Assembly: GCA_014904845.1 (NCBI GenBank)
Contig: MU119238.1
Coordinates: forward strand, 62,001 to 126,000
Reading direction: 5' to 3'
From: Acephala macrosclerotiorum
Taxonomy: Eukaryota > Ascomycota > Leotiomycetes > Helotiales > Mollisiaceae
Length of the DNA stretch: 64,000 nt
Below are positions 46,001-57,421 of this stretch, piece by piece. The position numbers were made by a program, and so were the translations under genes. How positions within the stretch are numbered: the stretch's first letter is position 1; every line of letters begins with the position of its first letter. The notes below the pieces were generated by a model. It made no database searches. It had not been told where the DNA came from and saw only the letters and a list, made by a program, of their open reading frames with translations.

Positions 46001-48633
46001 CAAGCAAATGCACACTCTTCCAGAGTCATAGCAATGTAGTCAAAGAAAGCGGTTCCTGAGAGTGCCCGTACTCCGGTTCCCTCAGTGTAGCATCCCACGA
46101 ATGAGTAGGCCTTCACCGTCGGCTTGATCCCCAGAGTGGGAATCGCTGTGGCTGTCGAAGATGTTGCAGAAGATGATCCCATGCTACTCAGCGAGGATCT
46201 TCCAACCCCTGTCAACGCAATCCTGTCCGCGAAACTCGAGGGCCCGACAGAGGACGATGCAGAGAGCGTTGTAGTTGACGATGAAAGCAATGTTGAGCTG
46301 AAAGTCACGCTGGCAGAGGCGGAAGCAGAGGCTGACCAGCTTCCTTGAGAAGAGGTACTCCAAGGGGTCGATAAAAACGAGGAAGCAGCAGCTGACAAGC
46401 TTGTTTGCGAGGAGGTAGTCAAAATTATCGAGAGAGAGGAGGATCCGGGATCGGATAAACTTATTGATGAGAAGCTACTCAGAATTAAGCTAGAATGAAT
46501 GAAACTGGGGGTTGATGGTATAGTGGATGAGACGACAGTTGAAATTGGCGATATAGACGAGGGATCAGCGAGTGACGAACTTGCTTGAGAAAAGCTGCTT
46601 AGGTTTACTGATACAGACGATGATCTAGCTGCTAATGAGCCCGCTTGCGAGGAGCTACTCAAATCTGACGATAAAGAAGACGAAGCCGAAGACAAAACAG
46701 TAGAGCTCTGGCTTGAGGAGGTCGTGAAGTCCGAGATTGACGAGCTCGTCTGTGAAATAGCAATCGAGAGGGAACTGGAGGAATGAATGGAGCCAGAGGA
46801 CGAAAAAAGCTGTGAGATTGAGCTTGATGCACTCGTCTCAATGGTCGAAACTGAACTGGATGTCGAGCTTAGAGTCAGATAAGTTGATGTAGAGACAACG
46901 ATTGATGGACTTCCTTGTGAGGAGCTTAATAAAAAGCTACTCGGGACCGAGAGAGAGGATGAAGCTGTTAGTGCCAGCGAGCTTGACACACTTGAAATTA
47001 AGCTTGGAATCAGACTAGAGGGTACTGAGAATATACTTGAAGATGTGCTGGACGAAACCAAGTCGCTGCTGGAAGTCACAAGTGTGTTGGATGCAGAAAC
47101 TTGCACCGAAGAGCTCGATACGATTGTAGATGAAGAGGATTGAAGTGTAGTTGTGCCCAGAGGTACTGCCGAAGATTTGAGAGATGAAAAGAGCGAGTTT
47201 TGGCTAGACAATGAGGACTTGAGGGTCGTGGTACTGGAAGCCGTGGTTGATGATTTTAGTGTGGACGAGCTCGAAAGCCGGCTGGGGGAGGATGAGGATG
47301 AGGACTTGAGAGCCGTGCTGCTAAGAAGCGTCGATGAAGGTTTCAGCGAAGAGCTCGAAACCTTGCTAGAGGAAGAGGTCTTGAGGGTCGTGCTGCTGAG
47401 AGGCGTGGATGAGGACTTGAGCAGTGAGGAGCTTGTAGCTTTCGTAGATAGAGATTTCGTCGAGCTACCAAGGGTCGATGACCTGAGATGTGTAGAAGAC
47501 GACGACGATTTGCTGGAACTTAAGACCTTGTTCGTGCTCGAAAGTTTGACGGAGCTCGAAACGGTGCTTGTTTTGACGGTTGTTGACGATTTGGCCGAAG
47601 TGCTTGTCAATTTGGTTGAACTCGAGCTTTTCCGTGTTGAGGAACTGGTTGGACGAAGTGTCGATGTCGATGTTCGGGACGTTGGAGGAACTTTGGAGCT
47701 GGAGCTGGATGAGCTGATCGCTGTAATACCAAAAGGCAGATTGGCAGAACTGGGTGTGGTCTTTTTCGCGCTGGTTGAGGATTTGCTTGAAGTGCTCGCA
47801 ATTTTCGATAGGCTTGAGCTTTTCGTAGTCGAAGTCCGAGAAGATGAAGAGACCATGGAGGGGCTGACCACAGCCGCAAACATTTGTATATTCACGATAT
47901 TCTTGTAGTTGTAGACATTTAGTCTCATCCGTCCACCACAAAACTCAGATGAGTTGCCCTTGCAAGGTAAGTTACAACTTGACGTCCCGTCGGGTGCGAG
48001 GGTGGCCCCGTTCGAGATGGCGTTGCCGCACCCTAGCAAAGCTATAAGCATCATGTCTAAGTTTGCAGGGCAAAGTCCTCAATGATCCTAGAACACTCAA
48101 GAGAGAAGACTGCGGACAAATCTTACAGCATTCTTTGGCATATTCCACTCCAGCCAGTGTGTATCCTGCTGCCTGACATGCCGTTGTGCAAGCATGAACA
48201 GTCAACGCACCACGACCTCCAGTTGTTACGGCCTTATGAGGAAGAGCCGTGCCGTGTATTCCTTCCCTAATATTCAAGGATGTCAGCAAAGTTCATTCCC
48301 TCTCTGACCCATATATGTAGGGTTCATGACTCAGTCAGGTTGAATTCCAGTGATAGGAACTATGAAGGTAGGAATCTACTGTTGGGCACTGGTGCCTCGG
48401 AAGAAGCTGTATTTGAGGGAGAGACGTACGTATAGCATCCCGCGAATGACCAACACACAGGCCCATGGTTCGTCTCCGGCACGATCTTTCCAATAGTGAG
48501 AGCATTAGAAAGCGCAAACTACTCAAGTATCAGTAAACGCGCACCGCATCATCATGATCTGCCCATCCCCGGAAACATTTACATAAGATACCATCTGGAT
48601 GACCCCAACCCCAACTCCAAAGCCTCGCACCAT
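43081..48633 (-). CDS. glyoxal oxidase-like copper radical oxidase with four WSC domains
   Basis: A secreted oxidase that should make H2O2 from aldehydes or alcohols at the cell wall. Eight exons: 48592-48633, 48430-48518, 48127-48266, 45960-48032, 45271-45910, 45068-45222, 44361-45014, 43081-44291 (5004 nt, 1667 residues, all phases consistent). A short hydrophobic N terminus (M-V-R-G-F-G-V-G-V-G-V-I) may be the signal peptide. WSC1 is at about 37-133. About 600 residues of Ser/Thr-rich linker follow, probably O-glycosylated. Then come WSC2 (~732-823), WSC3 (~874-968) and WSC4 (~988-1118), each with the C-Y-C-G/C-F-C-G type Cys pattern. The oxidase unit keeps the likely cofactor residues: V-F-C-A-A-G (Cys), R-W-Y-A-S (crosslinked Tyr), L-Y-H-S-E-A (Tyr-His) and S-T-H-G-N-S-M-G-Q-R (His). 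It appears fully intact. Exon 1 is the least certain part. Confidence 0.92.
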
Positions 48634-50422
48634 GATTAATTCTTCCCAGAAAAGGGGATAACGATAGTGAGGGGTATAAAATACGAAGAAAAGAGCGTCT
48701 TTAAACTACAACAAACATTTCGATCATGAAAACGACAGTCACCGAACTACTCAGCACAATCTAGATGGAGACGAAGATGGAGAGCAATAAATAGGAGAGG
48801 AGGTATTGCCAATGCTAGGACTAGGGCGATTTTCCTATCAAGGAGCAGATACTCCCTTTCATGATTACGTATACAATTGAGACGAACCTCACTTTCGCCC
48901 CGCAGCAATGAAATACACACCATCGAGTAACAGTGAAACGAATGCGAGGATGGGATTTCATAAGCTGATGTAAAAGCAAATATGGTCACAAAATGATAAC
49001 GCCATGATGCTGAGGGAGAGCGGAAGGGACGCCATTGATCTAAATCTGCATCGCTTCCGGCTCGAATTTCTAGCAATCAGAAGGAAGCAATTGCTAAACA
49101 GCGGTATGTTAATGCCAGCGTTGTGATAATGATCCGCGCTCCCAAGCTCTGCTGCCTGTGAAGAGTATCTGAGCGGGTTCATCAGAAAATCGTCAAGGCC
49201 TTGGATCCGCAATGACTCGAAATGCAGACAGCGGCCCCTGAATTGAAAATGTTCCAGGAAAGGTTGAAGCTGGATCTAGACCCTCGCGTCGACTGAGACA
49301 GGACCTCTGCCGTAAATGGCATGCAGCTCTCTAGTAGAGTCATGCTCACTTGAGTTTCGGAGCGGGGTCCGGAAGGGAGTGATGACTAAAACCGAGTTCG
49401 GCGATTATTAGCGACGCGTTTGGAAAGGGAGTATTGATGTTCAATGTAAGGATTTGTTGGATTGTCGGTTGGGAGAGGGAGGAATCCAGGAGGCTGGAGT
49501 CCGCACATGAAGGCGCTAAACCCTAAATGGATACATGCCTTGGCATTCGCTGATTATGCTCTAGAATCTCAAAAAACTACGTAGAAAAACATTCATTGGG
49601 CTAATCCCTGTAGCAGAATAATCAAGAAGCAAAATCAAATGATGACATCAATGACTCTCATATATTCGCTTCCAAAGTCAAAATCTAACAGCAGAAAAAA
49701 ACAACTTGTTCAGCCTATCTCACTAGTCGCACCACAACGATTTCTACCACATCAAATATTTCTAGAATCTTGCTGTAAACGGTGCCGAAAGTGTTGGTTT
49801 TTAGCATCGGACAGGGTTTTAAAGAATTTGCTATTCAGGTACTTCAGCGTCCTTTAGGACCTCTCGCATCTCGGACACTCGGCATCCGGACATAGGAAAT
49901 CAAACCAGCAAAAAGATACCTCATTAAAATATTTAGCAACTCTCCCGTTCCTTCATCTCCTTTCCGCAAGGCGACTTAGGAAGGAACTGGGCCGATTATT
50001 TATGAACAGAAGACAAACTTGCCCTTCTTCACCGTGGTTGTCGCATTTTCATCTCCTCCAGTCAGGCGAGAGGATTTCAGGCTAATGCAGAAAATTCCTC
50101 AGGCTTACAGCGCTATATTATGGCGTGTTTAGCGTATTAAGCCCCTAGCCTTCATGACTAACTTTCAGGGCACTCAACATCCATCCAGAAAATCCTTGAA
50201 AGACGAACAAACAAAACACACAATTACAATAACAACTCAGATTTCTCATTCACTCTCTACGGCACTCTATATGTCTTGATTCAAAACTTATCTTCTCTCA
50301 TTATTATCTACAAATATTTATCTATTAATCTACAGTACATCTCACTAAACTCTAACTTCATTCATTTATTTACGTCTCCCCTAACTTCCAATCTTATCAA
50401 ACTTCCCCTTGGATCCCCCACT
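48634..50422. other. 1.8-kb intergenic region, no gene recognised
   Basis: It separates the glyoxal oxidase start from the 3' end of the next WSC locus. Small open frames carry no motif. Confidence 0.5.
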
Positions 50423-53400
50423 CTAAGCAGTAGCTGTAACCACCGACCCCGTAATCGTTGGGCTAACATTTGCATAAAGATTATACATCGCCTTCCCACC
50501 ACAAGTCCGCCCAGGGCTCAACGCACAAGGCACCGTACAAGCCTTCGCACCCACCAAACTAGTCATCACGGGCGTAGGCTGAGTCGTAGCACCCAAACAC
50601 GTCTTCCCATTCTCCAATGCAATATAATGATAAGTAGTTGGTTTCTTAGCCGTCAACGCAGCAGCGGCATAACTCTGACAGATAGCGGAGTTCATGGTTG
50701 CTACTGCGGCGAGTTTCTTGAGCTTGCATTTTGCGTCGGAATAGCAACCAAGAGAGGTCCAGGGAAGAGTTGGGATCGCTACAACGGTTGAGGTCTTCGT
50801 TGAGGTTTTGAAGCTTGTTGATGAGCCTGTTATCTTGACTGATGAGGAACTTAGTACCTTGGTCGTTATTGCGGTACTGGTCTTGACTGAAGAGGAAGAG
50901 GTTTTCTTGATTGACGAGGTGCTGGCTTTGGTGCTAGTCGATGAGATATTGGTAGAGGAGCTGGTTTTTGTGGATGAGGGTGCTGAGCCTGAGCTTCAAC
51001 TAGAGAGCGTTGAGACGAGGCTGCTACTTGATACTGAGCCAGAGACTGAGCTTGAACTTTAAAGGCTGAACATCATAGTGATGCTGGAAATTGTCGATGA
51101 ATGCATAACACCTAGGGTCGAGCTAGAGCTCAGTACAGATGAACTAGATAATAGCACACTGCTCGAAAGCGTAAACGATGGAGCTGAGCCCGAACTCGAG
51201 ACTGACACCATACTGCTTCCAGAATCCGTAACTACCGAGCTGGAGGACGACAGATAGCTACTTCCCGTAAAAGCAGTCAACCCCGTCGCAGAAGAGGATA
51301 CAGCCGCATAAGTACTGGTACTACTCATTGCCACCACGGGTTCCAATCCAGGCACAATGACAATCTATCCAAATAATCAGCAAAACCCTCGTAATAAAAC
51401 GAACAAAGAATCTACTCACCGTATACAAATAGATGATCCCAACCGGAGTCGTAGCCGCACCAATAGGTTTCTTCACAGCAGCCCCTTTCACCGCACTAAC
51501 AACCAAAGCCGTCTGGTCTAATCCCGCCGCAGAAACACTTCAAAGTCCCATCCGCCATATTCTCAGCCCCCACTTCTAGATATAGACCCGAATTAGCAGT
51601 GCTAGCACAATTAGAAATGCACTCTGAATCAGAAGACACAATACCGCTCCATCCGACTTGAGTTAAGGGACCACCATTTCCGGTTGTATCAGAATAAGAA
51701 CCGACGGGTTCGGCTGCAGCGCCAGAGACGATGATGGTTTCGGGTGGGAAGGACGGCATTACGAATGCGTTGGATGAAGTTGAGGATAGGAAGGATGAGG
51801 ATGAGGAGGGGAGTGTTGATGTTAGGGTGATGGGATTTGCTAAGGAGCTTGATGCAGCGAAGGAGGATGTGCCGATTAGGGCGATGATTGCTCCACCAGA
51901 AAAGCCTAGTATTGCCGAAGAGGAAGGCGAAGAGTCGGTTGTGGATGATGGAAGGACGGAGCTGGAGCTTGAAGTTGCTACTACTGAGGAGGATGGAGAG
52001 TCGATGGTGGATGTCGTGGTCGAGGAAACCTGGCTCGAGGATAACAAAGTCGAAGATGAGACGAGGGTGGATGTTGGGAGGACTGAGCTGGAGCTTGAAG
52101 TTGCGACTACCAAGGGGGATGACGACGATTGTCCAACGCTCGAGGAACTTGAAATTACGACCACGGATGATGATGATGAAGAGACAAGGCTCGATGTTGT
52201 AGAGGACGAAAGCAGGCTCGAACTCGGCAAAACCGAGCTAGAGCTGAGTATTGTCGACGAAAGACTGGACGAGAGGCTGGAAAAGACAACAACAGTCGAT
52301 GACACGGAACTGCTGTAAATTGTCCAAGAAGCCAGAACGCTCGATGAGGAAGAAAGAGGTACACTTGATGAAGACGAGCTCAGACTGGACGATTTCGAAG
52401 AAGAGCTCAGAACGCCCGAACTCGTTGATAGGACCACTGAAGAAGATCCGGATGATACACTTGAAATCGACACAGTGCTGGTAGACAGCATACTAACACT
52501 CGATGAACTCTGTAGACTCAACTGTCTAGCAATAGTAGGTGGGCAAGTTCCCGCCACAGCAAGTATAGAAAGTGGGCCACCGTTGGGGTTGTATTTCGTC
52601 ACATTGTGGAAGATAGATACGTAGGTGCCGTAACCACCACATGACTATGTAGTATCTCCTTGACAAGGCATCATGCACATCTTATCATTTGCAGCCAGCT
52701 TGGATGCAAGAGGGGGTGAGTTTCCGCACCAACATTGAACCGCTGTTAATTGCCAGATGGGTCTGGGACATTGAAATGTAGGGGAAACTTACGGTACTCG
52801 CTCGCAGCAAACATATATCCCTTCGCCGCACAATCTAACTGACACTGTCCATTCTCATTGTTAGTAGCTTGAGTAGCAGAATACGAAAGCTGGATGGCCA
52901 TCTGTCGTCCACCACCATCGTAATAACATCCAAGATACTGGTACTGTGCGGTCCCATCAGGCATGCAAGATCCTAGCTGAGGACCGACAATATTAGCAAT
53001 AATCGCCACACTCTTAGTTCCGAACGGTGTTCCATCCGAATTCGTGCCGTCAGCACTGATAGTCCAGACATCAGACACAGCATGTGGTGGTCTATTCGGA
53101 TTCTCGAACGCAACAAGGATTTCAACGTTACCGCTCACACGGCCGCCTGCAGGAGGAATCGTAGTCCCAACAACCAAATCAGAATGTGGGTTCACAGCCA
53201 AGAGTTCTGCATCCGCGGGAGGAGTCGAGGAGGTGATTGTCATTTGGGAACCACCTGGGTTGCAGATCTTGATCGTGCCGACACTTGTACTTTGTGCTTG
53301 CACGGTGCCGAATGCGGAACCGTTGACTGAGGTGCTCAAGAGACCAAGACCTGCTGTTCCGCCGCTGCCGGATAGGGAGACAGTTAAGATGCTGCCGTTG

Positions 53401-56070
53401 GAGTAAAGAGTGAGGAGAACGGCTTGAGTACCTGTTGCCGTGGTGAGAAACTTGACTGGGACGAGAAGACTGCCTCCTGCTAGAACGGTGGCTCCTACGG
53501 CTAGGAAGGCGGAGGAGGTGAAAGCCGAAGAAAAAGTTGCGGCGGCTCCAGCTCCAGTGACATTTTGCAGGACTCCGTTGGCGAGCATATCATCCCATGC
53601 AAAGCCTGTGAAGATCAACGGAGTGTTTCCCTGGTTCTTGATCGTGAAGTTGAATGTTAGATCTGTGCTGCCCCTGCCGAGAACGATTCCGCAAAAGCCG
53701 ATATGGATTGGTGCGACGGCAATGAAGGCTGTCGAGTCGACGACCGTGCCTGAGAGACCGATAGTGTAGTCTAGGGAAGCCGTAGCGGTGCTGGTGTAAA
53801 AGTTGAGAACCCCACCGAAGGCTCCGGGTTGAGGATATGAGCCGCTGGGAGAGTTGATTGAAGATGCTTTGCTCAAGTCCCAAGTGATAGGGAAGGAGAA
53901 GGTAGCTCCAAGAGCAATCGGGCCTGTAGGAAGAGATGAGTTCTGGTAAACGAATGACGGATCTGTTGCATAACAGCCTGAGACACCAGTGAGAGCGACC
54001 TTCGCCGTGCAAGTGACCGTCACTGGGTTCGACGTAGTGCCCAGTGGCAGCGAACCAAAATTGATAGGATGCGTGCAACTCAGTTGTGTAGATAGATCCC
54101 GCAGAATCCGAGACGTAAATCATTCCGCTACCAAACACCAGACGTTGATACTTACTTATCGCAGGTGTTGCAGGAAGTGCGATAGGGACTAGATTTCCAG
54201 TACTGTCCGGAATAGCGTGAAATGCTTTCAATCCCCGACCAACATCGGTCACCCACACGATACCAGTACCCGGTTGTCCGTGGAAAGATGTGGTGGTTGG
54301 GACACCAACACCTGCTCTGCCTGTGTTCGTGAAGTTCTTCGTGTGCCCAGCGTATGTAAATAGAGGATTTCCTTGAGCATCGTTGCTGAACTTGTAAACT
54401 GAATGGGATATCCAACAGGCGTAAAGCTATCCACACATTAGATTGGGTACCAAAAACCGGTCTTCACTAGGATGAACTCACTAAGCATAACCACCCTCAA
54501 GCGGACATGAGCCAAGACCTCCAAAGAAAGACCCAGTCATCTGAATTATCTGCAGCACGCCGTCGGCTCCGCCAGGTCCTTGCTTGAACCCACCAAGATT
54601 ATCTGCATTCATCACATACACCATTCCCGTTTTTCCACCTGCAATCGCAATTCGATTGACTCCAGTTCCTTTAAGCGCTCCTGGGTCAAGCAGGGCCACA
54701 CCCGCAGCGCCGAAATCACGATCCGCGGCATCGAGATTGATGTACTCATGGGGTTCGAAATAATCTGTAATGGACAATTTGCTAGAGGGGGAAACGTGCA
54801 TATTGACAACGCATTCGTCAAGTGTGGAAAGAGGTTCACGACCTGATGATGGCACGAGGCCGTTCGCGTGTCCAAGACCGTTACTGAGATGTTATGAGCG
54901 CTTGATAATAAATGGGATATTGGGAAGAGGCTACCCAGTGATGAAGAAGATTCGATCGCGATCGGTGACGAGACCCATGCCTGACTGCCAGATAGCTGCT
55001 CGGCCGCCATTTTGTGTGGCCAATGCTAGCGGTTGAGGTGAAGGTGCACCGGGGCTAGCTTCCATGGCATAGACAAACGTCACACCATCGCCGGCAGTTT
55101 TGCTGACTGCGACGACCATTCCGGTGTAGTTGAATTGATCGCAGTGTCCACCGAAACCATCAATAACCACGTTGCCGATGGTAGTCAACGAGGGTCGCTG
55201 GAGTACCGTTCTGCCGACGAAGTATCTGCAAGTATCAGCTCAATTCACGGCATCGTGGTGAGCTAGGCAAACCTTGTTGGGTTGTTGTCCGCATTGTGGC
55301 CATCGATCAATACCGGGAAGCCGGGTCTGTCCGAAAGATCAAGAACGCTGACAGCATAGAAGGTGTATGTGCCTGTTTCAATCGTCAACCTGTGTCCGCA
55401 CAACCATGAAATCAAAATGCCCTCTTCCCAATCCCGACTTTCCAAATCGAAAAGTTTAGTCCTAGAAACAGACAACCAGAGATCGGCTCACCATTTCCAA
55501 CTCCCGCTGGTCCCGTCACGTTCCCCCTATAACCCTTCGAAAGGAATACGCCGTATCAGTGGCAGGATCAATAATCGGCGTTCCTGCTACACCAATAAAA
55601 TTCGGCCTATCACCACAAGCAGCATTAGCCTACAAAAACGGATTCTGCGTCAGCCTCGAAGTCAACACAGCACCGCCGTAGCATCTAAGATTCGAATCCA
55701 GTTCATATTCGAGGGCGTGAAAAGGATCTGTCTCCCAGTCGAAGGTGGTGTGTAGACCAATGGTTTGGCATACCACATTTCTCTCACTCCGTATGTGATT
55801 TCCAGAGCTGGCCGAAAAAGGGGAGGGCGTTAGGATCCATGCCATGATCTCCTCCTAGGTAACCTGATTGTGCTGGATCCTGTGTTTTCATGCCAACAAG
55901 CCGGATCTGCTCCGGGACGGAATGGGTGTACTGATAGCATCTTGAATCGAGTCCGTGAGTGCTAATGAGCGAACGAGTGCTGGTGCGAAGGCCAACACAC
56001 TGCAAAGATTCTTCAACAACAGTATTACTGCTTTCTTCCCAATATACAAAATGAATGTGGTACCGCAATG
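50423..56070 (-). pseudogene. decayed secreted PQQ-propeller / WSC-domain protein gene
   Basis: The minus strand carries, in order, the parts of a large fungal WSC protein. A leader-like segment is followed by a PQQ-type beta-propeller (Y-A-K-P-L-V-Y-T-P-P, N-F-I-G-V-A-G-T-P-I-I-D, L-I-D-G-H-N-A-D-N-N-P-T-R, A-D-N-L-G-G-F). An immunoglobulin-like region (P-I-N-F-G-S-L-P-L-G-T-T-S-N-P-V) comes next, then WSC domains with Ser-rich linkers and a last Cys-rich domain ending at 50423. Introns splice normally (for example 52743-52792). The frame is lost by apparent 1-nt deletions near 55890, 55802, 55676, 55541, 54398 and 51528, and by a shift near 54087. Stops interrupt at 55630-55632 (TAG), 52645-52647 (TAG), 51059-51061 (TAA) and 50996-50998 (TGA). 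At least the first TAG fits a CAG-to-TAG change. Neighbouring genes of similar size are clean, so this looks like true decay rather than general sequence error. Confidence 0.8.
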
Positions 56071-57421
56071 GAATAAATATTACAGCTCAGCAAGCATGAA
56101 AATGACAGTCGGTCTGCGTTGTTCTGCAGAAGAGTTTGTAAAGAGAGGAAAGATGCTGAAGCTCTACTTAAAAACCTCGACAACACAAAGTGCGGGAAAG
56201 ACAAGCGAGAAATCATGAATAGGGAAAGATTAACTTCCACGGGGCGTTTTGGACAGTAAACAGATTTAGTCATGGAACACCCCTTAGGGATCTTGGCACT
56301 GGCTGAGAACGAGGGGGGTTGCTGCCGAACTCGAACCAGTCGAATTGGTCTCGATCATCAAAAAGAGGAACATTAGACAGGACTCGGATGTCAGATGTAG
56401 GCACGAGGCCTGATAAGTGAGATCTTGTCTTATCGAATGTCACCGCCATCATAGGAGTGGTTCCTATTCATGGCATCGCCTTGCACATGTCGCGGGCTAT
56501 ATAGATCGAGTGGATCCCCATCGTAAAATCTACGGGTAGAGGGAGCCTCTTGGCGTTGCAAAATCGTGAAAGAGGAGATGAATGCGGAGATGCTAGCGAG
56601 GAAATGAGAGGAAGTATTTGCTTTTCTCGGAACGAGCGGACTAATTTCAGGGGTAGGTGGAGGGATAAAAGAGATATATCGTAATTCATTGAGAAGAGAA
56701 TGTTCCAGATAACCTTCTGGATGCAGAGAGAATTGGTAGAGGATGCAGAAGCAAGCTTGAAGTTTTGGCACTAACCCTATTCGGCCCCTTTTGACAGATC
56801 ACGATCACGTGCATTGGTATCCTTTCAAAGCTCCTCTTTTCTCTCTATTCGATTATTTTAATGAGCTGTTGATTCTCTTGCTAAGATAGACTAAAGTTGT
56901 TGCCAAGTACGGTAGATGTGTTGGGTCCAAAGCGTTCTGAAAGTCTATATGCCGATTGCCACTCATCGCCTAGAATTGTCAGTCAGATCGAGGGACTTCA
57001 GAAGCGGTCGGCGTAGTACATTCGGATCGAAGAAATTGTATCTAATAAGAATTCAGAAATAACAATGCAAGGATGAGACAGTCTTCGCAAAATTTCTCCG
57101 TCAACTTGACGTACTTTTCGTCTTGAAACCTCAAATTTGCTTCACGCCCCTCGTCACATTCCCAAACAAGGCAACCAATCCGGTGAAGAATTATATTGAT
57201 TTATGTATGAAAACACCACTATTCCTCATGCCAATTCAATCCATGCTGAGGTATCGTTTTGCGTGTGAACAAGAACATTAGCATCCTCTCTAGTTTCTTT
57301 TTCTCCTTTCCGAATTTTCGGCATGGATCCAATCCATATTGAATCAAGTAACCGCTTACGCCGCCCTATGAATTCCTTTTTTCCATATTCGGTGTGCACG
57401 CCTGGCCATCCAATTCAATCC
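56071..57421. other. 1.35-kb intergenic region, no gene recognised
   Basis: Upstream of the decayed WSC gene and 3' of the sugar transporter. I see only short frames without motifs. Confidence 0.5.

Noticed and set aside
47153..47908. A 251-codon open frame on the plus strand, rich in Leu, Glu, Asp and Val
   Set aside because: It is the complement of the Ser-rich linker of the glyoxal oxidase; AGC/TCG-type codons read backwards avoid stops.
51731..52318. A 195-codon Glu/Asp/Val-rich frame on the plus strand
   Set aside because: The same artefact, opposite a Ser-rich linker of the decayed WSC gene. The plus-strand frame at 50808-51062 is also of this kind.
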